Positions 28,308 to 37,182 of a DNA stretch of 64,000 nt are shown here, one piece after another. A program made the position numbers and the translations under genes. Each line of letters opens with the position of its first letter. The first letter of the stretch is position 1. A model generated the notes under the pieces. The model was not told where the DNA came from. It searched no databases and was given only the letters and a program-made list of their open reading frames with translations. This DNA comes from Flexithrix dorotheae DSM 6795 (GTDB lineage Bacteria > Bacteroidota > Bacteroidia > Cytophagales > Flammeovirgaceae): positions 434,204 through 498,203 of the forward strand of contig NZ_KB903476.1 of NCBI RefSeq assembly GCF_000379765.1, given 5' to 3'.

Positions 28308-29366
28308 ATGAAACTATCTGCCCTACTACCCTTAATTTTCGTAATTTCATTCTATCAATTATCCGCTCAGGATTTACCTGTTTATATACAAAAACAAAAT
28401 GTGGGTTTAATGTACAACCCTTCAATTTCCGGACTGAAAGAAGCTTCCTACGATTTTGCTTATGAAAATAAATGGTCGGGAGTGGAAGGTGCATTTAATA
28501 AATCTTATCTGGGCTTTCAATCTCCCTTAAATTCCGGAAACCTGGGAATGAGTTTCAATATTTACTACGAAAAATTTAATGTATTCCAAACGGTGGACTT
28601 TTCCGGAGGTCTGGCTTATCATGCTTTATTAAATGATAATGCCGTACTTTCATTTGGTTTGTCCGCAGAATTTATTTCCACTTCTCTGAATTTAAATGAT
28701 GTCCAGGTAGTGGATTTGTCCGATCCGGTTATTTTCGATTTTACTAAACAAAATAAGTTTGACGGGTATTTTGGCGTTAACTTCTCCACACCAAAATTTC
28801 AGACAGGATTTTCTTTCAATAGAATAATGACCGCATTAAAATCAGAGGATAATAAAACACAAGGTGATATCATACATCCGGACTTTTTCACAGCTTATGG
28901 TCTGATAACTTTACCCGTTTCAAATGAAAGAGATAAGTTTGAAATTCTGGCCTATTATAAAAAATTTTCAACCTTCACAGGGGTAGCTGATTTGGGTGCT
29001 TATTATACTTACAATAATAAATTTACCCTCGGAGGAAATTACAGCACTAATTCAGCCGCTCATATTGCGGCTGGTGTAACCATAATTGAAAACCTTTCCC
29101 TGGGTTATTCTCATGAAATTTTATTGAAAAATTTTTCGGGAGTAGTAGGTGCATCCGATGAAATTACCATCAGGTATACTTTCGACCAGGTGGAGAGTAT
29201 TTTTAACACCACCTCTGGAGGAAGGAATTTTGGAAAAACCGCTTCAAGAAGGTTAAATAAAATTTATACTGTGAAAAAGAAAAGAGGAAAAGGAAGAAAC
29301 CCTACAGATAGTCATTCTCCTGGTAAAAGGAAAAAAATGAGAAATTTTAGAGGTCCAAAAAATTAA
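28308..29366 (+). CDS. PorP/SprF family type IX secretion membrane protein
   Basis: A 352-residue outer-membrane protein of the PorP/SprF family. The ATG at 28308 gives a signal peptide ending in YQLSAQ, followed by the family opening LPVYIQKQNVGLMYNPSISGL and repeated beta-barrel strands. Members pair with individual secreted proteins that carry the type-B sorting domain, helping to export or anchor them; this gene lies 57 bases after exactly such a protein. A longer frame begins inside the upstream gene but lacks a proper signal. Odd feature: the last 45 or so residues form a basic tail (SRRLNKIYTVKKKRGKGR, then KRKKMRNFRG) not usual for the family. Confidence 0.9.
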   Translation: MKLSALLPLIFVISFYQLSAQDLPVYIQKQNVGLMYNPSISGLKEASYDFAYENKWSGVEGAFNKSYLGFQSPLNSGNLGMSFNIYYEKFNVFQTVDFSGGLAYHALLNDNAVLSFGLSAEFISTSLNLNDVQVVDLSDPVIFDFTKQNKFDGYFGVNFSTPKFQTGFSFNRIMTALKSEDNKTQGDIIHPDFFTAYGLITLPVSNERDKFEILAYYKKFSTFTGVADLGAYYTYNNKFTLGGNYSTNSAAHIAAGVTIIENLSLGYSHEILLKNFSGVVGASDEITIRYTFDQVESIFNTTSGGRNFGKTASRRLNKIYTVKKKRGKGRNPTDSHSPGKRKKMRNFRGPKN

Positions 29367-29615
29367 TAATTCCCCAAAAAAAATGATTCACTAATCTTCT
29401 GTTTTTATGGATAATTTTCCCCAATTCAAGCCATAAAGATTCATAAATCATCAGCCGCTCATTATTTTTGAAAAATAGTAAGATAAAATTTATTAACTGA
29501 GCTACTAACGCCAAATAAGGGAGGGGAATCATTGAGTTAACAAACTGATTATCAATATTCAATCAACCTGTCTTATTTAATACCTGTGGCACCTGGCTAT
29601 TTTCAATAAAACTTC

Positions 29616-30248
29616 ATGCAAAAATTTACCCTTCGGGTTGTTAGTTATACCTTCATTATTTCCTTTATTTATGCGATTATCAGATACAATATTTTTAAAG
29701 GGGTTCCATGGGAAAACCTTCCCTTATATGTATCTAATAAAGCTTTTTCACTGGCTTCTTTAATCATTATCCTGTTTGTTTTTTCCCTCACTCCGCTAAA
29801 AAACATGGGCAGAAAAATTCCGGAACACTGGATGGAAGCAAGAAAAGGATTGGGTATTATCGGATTAATTCTGGCTTTTATTCATTCCGGCATTAGCTTC
29901 TTTATTTTAAACCCTGCCTATTTTGGAAAACTCTTTCAGGAAAACAACACCATGACCTTGTTTGGGGAAATCTGTATGCTTTCCGGAGTGATTTATTTCA
30001 CCTTTTTGTTGGCATACCATGTAAACTTCCAGGCTTTATTGAGGGAAGGGAATCAGGTATTAAAAATTTTTACTACAAAAGGATTTATACTATTTGGCAT
30101 GTTGATGAGTGGCTGCCATGTTTTTTTTCTGGGTTTAAAAGGCTGGCATATCATAGAAAAATGGCCAGGGGGATTGCCCCCCATTAGCCTGATTTCTTTT
30201 CTCGTATTTTTTATCGGATTTACGATTAATCTATTAGGAAGAAAGTAG
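29616..30248 (+). CDS. Ferric-reductase-like (YedZ-like) haem membrane protein
   Basis: A 210-residue protein with about six membrane helices. The block ARKGLGIIGLILAFIHSGISF and histidines H90, H135, H168 and H178 in membrane segments match the ferric-reductase/YedZ transmembrane fold, which binds b-type haem. It has no flavin or NAD-binding domain and no msrP-type partner next to it, so it would need a separate electron donor or acceptor. Monocistronic, converging with the cytolysin-like gene after 29 bases. The family call is from motif pattern and topology. Confidence 0.65.
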   Translation: MQKFTLRVVSYTFIISFIYAIIRYNIFKGVPWENLPLYVSNKAFSLASLIIILFVFSLTPLKNMGRKIPEHWMEARKGLGIIGLILAFIHSGISFFILNPAYFGKLFQENNTMTLFGEICMLSGVIYFTFLLAYHVNFQALLREGNQVLKIFTTKGFILFGMLMSGCHVFFLGLKGWHIIEKWPGGLPPISLISFLVFFIGFTINLLGRK

Positions 30249-30277
30249 TTGGTAGTTGGCTCCCTACAATCCTAAAA

Positions 30278-31852
30278 TTAATCGTACAGCCATTCTAAAG
30301 TGAGTTTAGTAGATATTTTTCCACTTACTTTCCTCACCGTTGCAGGATAAGGATTGGATGAATTATAATTATAATCTCCCCAGTTAAAATTGATAGTACC
30401 AATTTTATCATCTCCATTAAAGTTAAGCGCTACATCCTGGTCCCACCATTGTATGGATAAGTTTCCTCTCAAATTCCCCACCTTATAGGACTGATCATTC
30501 AAATTAAAAGTTTTAGGCAGTTCATCCACCGGAACTGTAGGTGCATCTCCAAAAGAAGAACGATAATTAAAAGCAGTACTGCCATTTTCTAAAATCCTGG
30601 GGTAAAGTTCAGGACTTGGGAAAGCGGAGCCGGGATCATAACTTTTATCTTCTAAAGATTCACAAGTGATATTCAATATTTTCACACCAGTTGGTAACTG
30701 ATCGCAGGTGGGTACATTATACTCAGCTCCTCCACCAATGGAAAACAGGTTATTAGAAGATAAATACCTGACTTTATACTGTACGGGTACCCCTAGAGAT
30801 GGATCATTCCCGCCATTCTGCATAAATTCATATGCCTTTTGCACAGACTCCAAACCAGCTCCACCAGATACATTATCTGCTTCATTGGCACTTCCTCCTA
30901 AAATCGCCACATCAAAAGTAGCTTCTGAAAGCTCTTTGTCAAGCGCTCCGTTGGCTTCCCCGCTAATCACAGCCAATCCGGCCCTAACTTTTCCTGAAAG
31001 ACTTGTCTTTGAAGAAAACTTTGTTCCTTTATAGGTAAATTTCCCTACCAGTATTCGGCCATATGCCACTTCTGAAATATATCCTAAAGGATCATCCTCT
31101 GTAGTAACCTCTTTAAGTTGTTCGGATGAAACAGATGGCCCGAAAAGGTCTGATGGCCTTACAGGATTTCCCATAGAAACCGTATGGTAAACCTGAAAGA
31201 ATTGAATAAAAACACTTTTTTCTTCTACCGAATTTTTCATTTGAAATTTCGACCTTACCGAATTGTTCAGGTATTTCACATCAATTCCCAATTCAAGCAT
31301 AGCCTGCTCAAGCGAATAAGCCTCTACAACTTTATACCTGATATTGGCTGCAAAATCCCCTTGTTGAGATGATTCTATTTCCTTTATCGCCTTATCCACA
31401 TTCCCTCTTTGTGAAGGATCTTCCACCTTCCTGATATCGCCCAATGTGCTTGAAATTTCTACTGGAGTTCTTTCATAATTTCCGATTCCGTTAAGGTCTC
31501 TCAAATTTTTCAGATCACCTAATTTAATGATAGAGCCTGGATAAAGCGCAGCAGTATTGGTCGCAGTTCTGTCATCAAAAGCATTTAAAGTAAGGTTTTC
31601 CAATACATCAGTTCTCCTTACATTTACCACATCACATAGGAATTCTACTCCATTAGTGGCTTCGTTATATTTATCCTCATCCAAAAGGGTTTCTGTAAAC
31701 TCACTCTGGGGAGCTTTAAATTCTGTTGATTTTTTTACTAAATCATCAATTCCCATAGCTGTCAGTTCCTTTCCCAAATCGCTTTCCTGTTGGCAATTTG
31801 TGATAAATACCGATAACAAAAGATATGCGGAAACTTTAAATAATATTTTCAT
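30278..31852 (-). CDS. Thiol-activated cytolysin family lipoprotein (CDC-like)
   Basis: A 524-residue lipoprotein: signal segment (1-19) with lipobox FITNC and lipidated C20. Residues about 60-375 match the cholesterol-dependent cytolysin core: LYPGSIIKLGDL (103-114), FFQVYHTVSMGNPVRPSDLF (218-237), YISEVAYGRILV (258-269), FDVAILGGSANEAD (313-326) and VPVQYKVRYLSSNN (355-368). The last 150 residues do not resemble the usual domain 4: no tryptophan-rich undecapeptide is seen, though SIQWWDQD (465-472) occurs. The parent family forms large beta-barrel pores; CDC-like proteins of Bacteroidota are thought to act against other bacteria. It lies 42 bases after an outer-membrane barrel gene on the same strand. 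Pore formation here is inference. Confidence 0.85.
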   Translation of the reverse strand: MKILFKVSAYLLLSVFITNCQQESDLGKELTAMGIDDLVKKSTEFKAPQSEFTETLLDEDKYNEATNGVEFLCDVVNVRRTDVLENLTLNAFDDRTATNTAALYPGSIIKLGDLKNLRDLNGIGNYERTPVEISSTLGDIRKVEDPSQRGNVDKAIKEIESSQQGDFAANIRYKVVEAYSLEQAMLELGIDVKYLNNSVRSKFQMKNSVEEKSVFIQFFQVYHTVSMGNPVRPSDLFGPSVSSEQLKEVTTEDDPLGYISEVAYGRILVGKFTYKGTKFSSKTSLSGKVRAGLAVISGEANGALDKELSEATFDVAILGGSANEADNVSGGAGLESVQKAYEFMQNGGNDPSLGVPVQYKVRYLSSNNLFSIGGGAEYNVPTCDQLPTGVKILNITCESLEDKSYDPGSAFPSPELYPRILENGSTAFNYRSSFGDAPTVPVDELPKTFNLNDQSYKVGNLRGNLSIQWWDQDVALNFNGDDKIGTINFNWGDYNYNSSNPYPATVRKVSGKISTKLTLEWLYD

Positions 31853-31894
31853 AGCTTTATTTCATTTGGTATGATCTATTCAATAAATTGGAGA

Positions 31895-32635
31895 TTATCT
31901 GTAGGTAGGGCAAAGAATTTTATTATTCTTTTTACCTGATGTGGTAATCCTGAAAGATAAAGTGGCCAGTAACTGGCTGGAGCCTGTCCAGGTGGAAAGT
32001 TTATCATCCGTACCTGCAAAATATTCTCCTTTCCCTCCGAAATAGTTGTATTGTGCGCCAATTCCAACAGGACCAAAATAATATCGGATTCCTGCTCCGG
32101 CTAATACACCTGCTCCATTGTCTTTTTCTATCAAATTAGCTTCACTGCCGGCAATTGGATCGCGTGTATCTTGTAAATCAGCATTCCAGAGGTTCATTCC
32201 CCCAAAAGCATATAATTTCAAATCTTTTGATAATTCTTCTCCCATAAAATGAGAAAAATTAAAATTGACCCTCAGGTATTTGTAATCCGGACTTAATAAA
32301 AAGCCTTCCTGTGTAAACTGGGTATTGAAGTTATAACCAGCAGCAATACTTACCGGAAAGTTCATTTTTCCATATTCTACAAATAATTCCCTTGGACCCA
32401 AAGAATTTTCCATATGCAGTTGGTTAGACTGGTACCACAATCCATAACCACCGCCAAATTCCCAATAGTTATTTCCTAGCCCTACATTAGGATCGAAAGG
32501 ACTTTTGGTTTTCTTTTTTGGTCCTGATTTGGGAGGAAAAGTAGCAAATGATGTAGTTGCCCATGAAAGGCTAAATAAAATGATAAGGAAAAAGCTCCTT
32601 AGGGCTGGGGATAAAGTATTAGTTTCAATTTTCAT
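31895..32635 (-). CDS. Outer-membrane beta-barrel protein paired with the cytolysin-like gene
   Basis: A 246-residue exported protein. A signal peptide (about 1-31, ending SFA) precedes glycine- and aromatic-rich amphipathic strands (WEFGGGYGLWYQS, ALYAFGG-type repeats, GAGIRYYFGPVGIGAQYNYFGG, LLATLSFRIT), typical of a small 8-strand porin-like barrel. The exact family is not recognised; it resembles general 'outer membrane beta-barrel' proteins. It is the first gene of a two-gene unit, followed by the cytolysin-like lipoprotein. It could be a structural porin, an assembly partner or an immunity factor for the cytolysin; none is shown. Confidence 0.75.
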   Translation of the reverse strand: MKIETNTLSPALRSFFLIILFSLSWATTSFATFPPKSGPKKKTKSPFDPNVGLGNNYWEFGGGYGLWYQSNQLHMENSLGPRELFVEYGKMNFPVSIAAGYNFNTQFTQEGFLLSPDYKYLRVNFNFSHFMGEELSKDLKLYAFGGMNLWNADLQDTRDPIAGSEANLIEKDNGAGVLAGAGIRYYFGPVGIGAQYNYFGGKGEYFAGTDDKLSTWTGSSQLLATLSFRITTSGKKNNKILCPTYR

Positions 32636-32872
32636 TCTTCTGGAGGTTGGTTGTTCTCAGTTTATTTGATGTACGAAATACTATCAAATTCGATGATATC
32701 TCCAGATTCGGCTAATACTCATTAACAAATAGCCTAAGAGGCAAAATAGTAAATTGGGAGAGCATGATTATATAAAAACCTAATTATCAATCAATTAAAC
32801 CAAAATTAACATCATTTCAGGAATCCATACCTATGCCTGTTAATAACTCTGAACATGTTTGATAAGCATGTA

Positions 32873-32902
32873 GGAAAAACCAGATATAGGTCTGGTTTTT
32901 CC
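32873..32902 (-). terminator. Terminator of the aldose epimerase gene
   Basis: 12-bp perfect arms GGAAAAACCAGA and TCTGGTTTTTCC with a 6-base loop, 19 bases past the stop on the minus strand. It separates this gene from the downstream barrel/cytolysin unit. Confidence 0.65.
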
Positions 32903-32920
32903 CAAAAAGAACAGCTGTTT

Positions 32921-33790
32921 CTAAAAAACCTCTATGAAATATGAAGCAGAAAACTCTCCAGCTCCTTCCAGCTGAATCATTCCTTCCTTATCCCTAAAGT
33001 TTTGGGAGGAATCAACATGATCAGCAATGCCAAACCAAGGCTCTATACAAACAAAAGGCCCCTCTTTAGATTTAGACCAGATACCCAGAAAAGGAAAACC
33101 TTCAAACACTACCTTTAGATAAGGTTTCTGATTTTCATCTGCCAAAGCCACTTCATTTGAGGGGAAATTTTTAAAGACTAAAGCATCGTTTCGGAATAAA
33201 TCATCTGCAATATTTATAGCCTCTGTATCCTCAAGTTTTAAATTTGTTTCTTCAGTTAATAAGCCATTTTTCAACAATATGGCTTCCGCATCCACTTTTT
33301 TACCAAAATTCAAGAAATAGTCACTCTTTTTTTTCTCAGGAGAAATTGGGCAATTAAAAGCAGGATGAGCGCCTATTGAAAACCAAATCGGGCTGGCCTG
33401 GGTATTATTCACTAAATAACCAACCTCCAATTGTTTTTCGCTCAGCTTGTAGGAAATTACCAGTTCAAAATCAAAAGGGTATTTGGAGTAATTATCAACC
33501 GAATTGTTGAGTTTAAAAGAAATCTCAGTTTCCGATTGCTCCACCAGCTCGAACTCTGCGTCACGGGCAAAACCATGTTGTCCCATCTGATAGCATTTGC
33601 CATCTATAAAATAGGTATCTTCCTTCAGTCTGCCTACTATTGGGAATAATACTGGAGTATGCCTTGCCCAAAATTTTGGATCCCCCTGCCAGATATATTC
33701 GATTCCTTTTTTATCGATTAAACTGGATAATTCTGCCCCCTTCGTTTTAAATGTCGCTGTAAGATTTTGATTTTGAATGGTGTAGGTCAT
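32921..33790 (-). CDS. Aldose 1-epimerase family protein (LacX-like)
   Basis: A 289-residue galactose-mutarotase-fold protein. It belongs to the LacX-like branch: the start contains GAELSSLIDKKGIEYIWQGDP, then FPIVGRLKEDTY, QHGFARD (H72, R76) and IGAHPAFNCP. These two histidine motifs hold the sugar in mutarotases, which interconvert alpha and beta anomers. Branch members act on sugars or sugar phosphates, but the substrate is usually unknown. Cytoplasmic, single gene with its own terminator; no sugar operon around it. Confidence 0.88.
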   Translation of the reverse strand: MTYTIQNQNLTATFKTKGAELSSLIDKKGIEYIWQGDPKFWARHTPVLFPIVGRLKEDTYFIDGKCYQMGQHGFARDAEFELVEQSETEISFKLNNSVDNYSKYPFDFELVISYKLSEKQLEVGYLVNNTQASPIWFSIGAHPAFNCPISPEKKKSDYFLNFGKKVDAEAILLKNGLLTEETNLKLEDTEAINIADDLFRNDALVFKNFPSNEVALADENQKPYLKVVFEGFPFLGIWSKSKEGPFVCIEPWFGIADHVDSSQNFRDKEGMIQLEGAGEFSASYFIEVF

Positions 33791-33920
33791 TTATCAATTT
33801 AATTTTGATGAAAATTTTATGAATGAATTTAGGAAAGAAACCTGATATTTTTCATTATTTCCCAGGTTACTAAACCTTTAATTTGCCTGATACAATTCAA
33901 TATTAGATTTTTCTTAAATT

Positions 33921-33948
33921 TTTGGATACCACAAAATTACTATTTTTG
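33921..33948 (+). promoter_or_regulatory. Putative promoter of the aspartoacylase-family gene
   Basis: TTTG at 33921-33924 and TATTTTTG at 33941-33948, 16 bases apart, resemble the Bacteroidota TTTG/TAnnTTTG pair; the spacing is shorter than the usual 19-21. The start codon follows 25 bases after the -7 box. Confidence 0.4.
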
Positions 33949-33973
33949 TTGAAAAGCCTTAACCAAATATAAA

Positions 33974-34876
33974 ATGGAGCGCATAATTGGAGACCTTGGG
34001 AACAAAAAAGGGCAAAAACTACTGCTTTCCATTGGTGGAGTTCATGGAAATGAAACCAGTGGGGTGATTGCTCTGGAACGAGTTTTTGATTTTATTGAAA
34101 AAGAAAAAATTGACCTGAATGGCAGATTTGTAGGCCTTAGGGGAAATATTGCCGCCTTAAAAAGTGGGAGGAGATTTATTGATAAGGACATGAACCGGGT
34201 TTGGGATGATGAAACCATAAAAAAAGCCATTAAAAATGCTGAGCAGGTTTCAGAATATGCCGAATTGAAGGAAATTTTTGAGGTTTTTCAAAAACTTCAG
34301 TTTAACCAATACCCCGATCGTGTTTTTTTGGATTTACATACTACTTCAGCCGAAAATGGAATTTTCATTATGGTAGAAGAATTAGAAACTACAGGTTACA
34401 TTGTAGAAAAAATCCATGCTCCCATGGTGCTAGGGCTTCATAAAGGCCTGTTAAATACTTCAATTCCTTATATGCACATGCATGGTTTTACCTCGCTGGC
34501 TTTTGAAGCAGGAAAAATTGGGTCATTTCAATCGGTTCATAACCATGAAATGATCATCTGGCAGGTATTGTGTTTTGCCGGATTTATTGATTGGAAAGAT
34601 GTTCCCCTACAAATCCAAAATTATAACTACCTGAGTGAGAAGACTGCCCACCTTCCCAAAAAAATGATTTTGGAATACTGCCACCATATCCATCCAAAGG
34701 ATGAATTTCAGATGAAACCCGGTTATAAAAACTTTGATAAAATTGAAAAAGGCGAAGTAGTAGCCAGGGACAGCAAAGGAGAAATAAAGGCACCAGTTGA
34801 CGGATTTATGCTCATGCCTCTTTACCAACCCGAAGGAAGTGATGGATTTTTTATTGTGAAGGAAATGGAGGGGTAA
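33974..34876 (+). CDS. Succinylglutamate desuccinylase/aspartoacylase family zinc hydrolase
   Basis: A 300-residue M14-like zinc amidohydrolase of the AstE/AspA family. Zinc ligands are visible as H24 and E27 in GGVHGNETSG and H122 in FLDLHTTSAENG; RGNIAALKSGRRFIDKDMNR is the conserved substrate-binding stretch. The family removes acyl groups from N-acyl amino acids. No arginine or lysine catabolism genes lie nearby, so the substrate stays open. Cytoplasmic. It converges with the TPR gene. Confidence 0.88.
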   Translation: MERIIGDLGNKKGQKLLLSIGGVHGNETSGVIALERVFDFIEKEKIDLNGRFVGLRGNIAALKSGRRFIDKDMNRVWDDETIKKAIKNAEQVSEYAELKEIFEVFQKLQFNQYPDRVFLDLHTTSAENGIFIMVEELETTGYIVEKIHAPMVLGLHKGLLNTSIPYMHMHGFTSLAFEAGKIGSFQSVHNHEMIIWQVLCFAGFIDWKDVPLQIQNYNYLSEKTAHLPKKMILEYCHHIHPKDEFQMKPGYKNFDKIEKGEVVARDSKGEIKAPVDGFMLMPLYQPEGSDGFFIVKEMEG

Positions 34877-34901
34877 AATATTTTTGATTCCTGTTTAATA
34901 A

Positions 34902-34932
34902 AAAAAACCGGCAAATTTTTCAATTGTACCGG
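34902..34932 (-). terminator. Terminator of the TPR protein gene
   Basis: On the minus strand a short hairpin (CCGG arms extended by CAA/TTG with a 2-base bulge) is followed by eight Ts. It lies between the convergent aspartoacylase-family and TPR genes. Confidence 0.55.
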
Positions 34933-34957
34933 CTTTAAGTTGATATTATGCTTTTGG

Positions 34958-35551
34958 TTAATCCTTCAAAATAGAAGGCGGTAATTTCATGGCTTTATTT
35001 CTTTTTATATTTTTCTCATTTACCCTGAAATAGGATGTTCTTTCCTGTTCGGCCAGGATTCTGTCCAGATTCAATTTTAAACCGGAACTTATTAAAAACA
35101 ACAGGCTTTGGGTAAGCACTAATTCTGGATTGTTGCTTAATAAATTTTCCGCTTCTTTAAATGCTTTTATGGCTTCGGATTCCTTTTGCATTTTCAATAA
35201 AATAATGCCTTTCCGCTGTAACAATGAAGCTTTAACTCTAATTTCTTCTAAGTTTTTAGGGGGCTTATTCCCTATCTTTCTCAAGTTGATATCACAATAA
35301 TCTAATACATCCTGGTAGGCTCCTGATAATTCAAGTGCTTCCAGCAAATACCCAACATAATGTCTTAAAAAAACATCCTGATCGTTGGTCTGAATAACCA
35401 TTTCCATTGCATACTTAAAATACTTAATAGCCAGGTTGTTGTTCCCTTCCACAACATAAATTTTTCCCTGCTCAGCAATTGATTCATGTGTCCTCCATCC
35501 TGTGGATTTGCCTACAAGGGAGTTCATTTTTTCCACTCCGTAGTTCCCCAT
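34958..35551 (-). CDS. TPR-like protein
   Basis: A 197-residue protein read from the ATG at 35551 (MGNYGVEKMN); a longer frame from 35638 adds a hydrophobic, unlikely extension. The body has helical repeats of TPR type: AEQGKIYVVEGNNNLAIKYF, then a DVLDYCDINLRKIG helix, then LLKMQKESEAIKAFKEAENLL. The C-terminal end is basic. TPR proteins serve as protein-protein adaptors. No signal peptide, so cytoplasmic. Partner unknown; no operon. Confidence 0.65.
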   Translation of the reverse strand: MGNYGVEKMNSLVGKSTGWRTHESIAEQGKIYVVEGNNNLAIKYFKYAMEMVIQTNDQDVFLRHYVGYLLEALELSGAYQDVLDYCDINLRKIGNKPPKNLEEIRVKASLLQRKGIILLKMQKESEAIKAFKEAENLLSNNPELVLTQSLLFLISSGLKLNLDRILAEQERTSYFRVNEKNIKRNKAMKLPPSILKD

Positions 35552-36087
35552 AATTTTAATGTTTTTAATTTCAGTAAATAAAAAGGATAGTCTGAATACT
35601 GTATTTAAGGTAATAAACCGGTTGGATAGAAAAAACAACCCCTTAAAACACCACTACAGATTGAAATTGAGGTAAAGTTACTCAATTAAATTATCCGGAG
35701 CAGAACATGGTTCTTACCTAAAAACAGTCCTGATATGCTGGTAAATTAGTTTATTAAAGGAGTAAAACTGGAAGAAAGTAATACTTATATCTTGTCAACA
35801 ATTATATTATAGCTTAACAATGTGGGAATGAGCTAGTTAAAAGCGTTTCATATGCTCATTTTTTTGATTCTGGTCCCACTAGCAAAAAATTTGGATAATA
35901 ATTAGTTTTTTAAAATAAGAATAATCATATTTTTTATTAAGTAAATATAATTATATGGGTTTTTAGTTTTCACAGTTGTGCAAGTAAGCATTTTTTATCG
36001 AAATCTACAAATCCCCAAATATTAATTTTTAATGAATAATGGGAATGGATTTAATAAGCAATTTTTATTAAACCCAAACCTGAATAC
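35552..36087. other. Spacer between the TPR gene and hisB
   Basis: AT-rich spacer of about 530 bases between two minus-strand genes. It should hold the 3' end of the hisB transcript and the promoter of the TPR gene, but I found no clear terminator hairpin, TAnnTTTG box or coding frame. Confidence 0.5.
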
Positions 36088-37182
36088 CTACAAACTTCCT
36101 TTGGTGCTCGGAATTTGATTATCGTTGGGATCACGCTTTATAGCCATTTTTATGGCTTTGGCAAATCCTTTGAAAATCGCTTCAATTTTGTGGTGTTCAT
36201 TTTCCCCTTCTACCTTTATATTTAGGTTGCATTTTGCAGTATCTGAAAATGATTTAAAAAAATGGTAAAACATTTCTGTAGGCATTTCCCCAACTTTTTC
36301 TCTTTTGAACTCTGCGTCCCAAACCAGCCAGTTTCTACCGGAAAAATCAATGGCAACCTGAGCAAGTGCCTCATCCATTGGAAGTAAAAATCCGTATCTG
36401 GAAATTCCCTTTTTATCTCCCAGAGCATTTAAAAATGCTTCTCCCAAAGCCAAGGCGGTATCTTCAATAGTATGGTGCTCATCGATATGTAAATCTCCCT
36501 TTACCTGAATAGAAAGATCGGCTCCGGTATGTCTGGCAATTTGCTCCAGCATATGATCAAAAAAACCGATTCCTGTAGATAGGCTGGATTTTCCCTTACC
36601 ATCCAGGTTCAATTCTATCTGGATATTGGTTTCTGAAGTAACCCGGCTTACTGCAGCTTTTCTGGGAGGAAGTTTTAAAAATTCATAAATTTCGTCCCAA
36701 TCAGTAGTGCTTAAGGCTGCATTTTCATTTTCTTCATTGGAAATGAAAATTCCTTTTGCTCCAAGATTTTCAGCCAACTGAATATCAGATGCCCTGTCTC
36801 CAATTACAAAGGAGTTCGCAAGGTCATAATCTTCAGACATGTATTTGGTCATCATGCCTGTTCCGGGTTTTCTGGTAGGTGCATTTTCATGCTCAAATGT
36901 TTTGTCTATCAACATATCATCGAACACAATTCCCTCTCCTTCCAAAGTTTTAAGCATTTTGTTATGGGCAGGCCAAAATGTATCTTCAGGAAATGAATCG
37001 GTTCCCAGACCATCCTGATTGGTTACCATCACTAATTCATAATCAAGCTCCCGGGCAATTTTATGCAGGTTGGTGATTACTTTTGGAATAAATTCAAGCT
37101 TTTCCAGTGAATCTACCTGGAAATCTTCTGGCGGTTCATTAATTATAGTTCCGTCCCGGTCGATAAACAATACTTTTTTCAC
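36088..37182 (-). CDS. hisB: Bifunctional histidinol-phosphatase / imidazoleglycerol-phosphate dehydratase
   Basis: A 364-residue two-domain enzyme of histidine biosynthesis. The N-terminal HAD phosphatase (about 1-165) shows [18 protein letters not shown] and [18 protein letters not shown]. The C-terminal dehydratase (about 175-364) shows [17 protein letters not shown] and [16 protein letters not shown], with the metal-binding histidine clusters, and [16 protein letters not shown]. It catalyses steps 6 and 8 of the pathway. It stands alone: no hisG, hisD or hisH beside it, and a HisC-family gene is 35 kb away. A good promoter lies 157-190 bases upstream. Confidence 0.96.
   Translation of the reverse strand: MKKVLFIDRDGTIINEPPEDFQVDSLEKLEFIPKVITNLHKIARELDYELVMVTNQDGLGTDSFPEDTFWPAHNKMLKTLEGEGIVFDDMLIDKTFEHENAPTRKPGTGMMTKYMSEDYDLANSFVIGDRASDIQLAENLGAKGIFISNEENENAALSTTDWDEIYEFLKLPPRKAAVSRVTSETNIQIELNLDGKGKSSLSTGIGFFDHMLEQIARHTGADLSIQVKGDLHIDEHHTIEDTALALGEAFLNALGDKKGISRYGFLLPMDEALAQVAIDFSGRNWLVWDAEFKREKVGEMPTEMFYHFFKSFSDTAKCNLNIKVEGENEHHKIEAIFKGFAKAIKMAIKRDPNDNQIPSTKGSL

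Noticed and set aside
29347..29562. 71-codon minus-strand frame overlapping the PorP/SprF stop
   Set aside because: No supporting motif; lies in the promoter region of the next gene and overlaps a certain gene.
31876..32076. 66-codon minus-strand frame within the barrel gene
   Set aside because: Alternative frame of a gene with a clear signal peptide and barrel strands.
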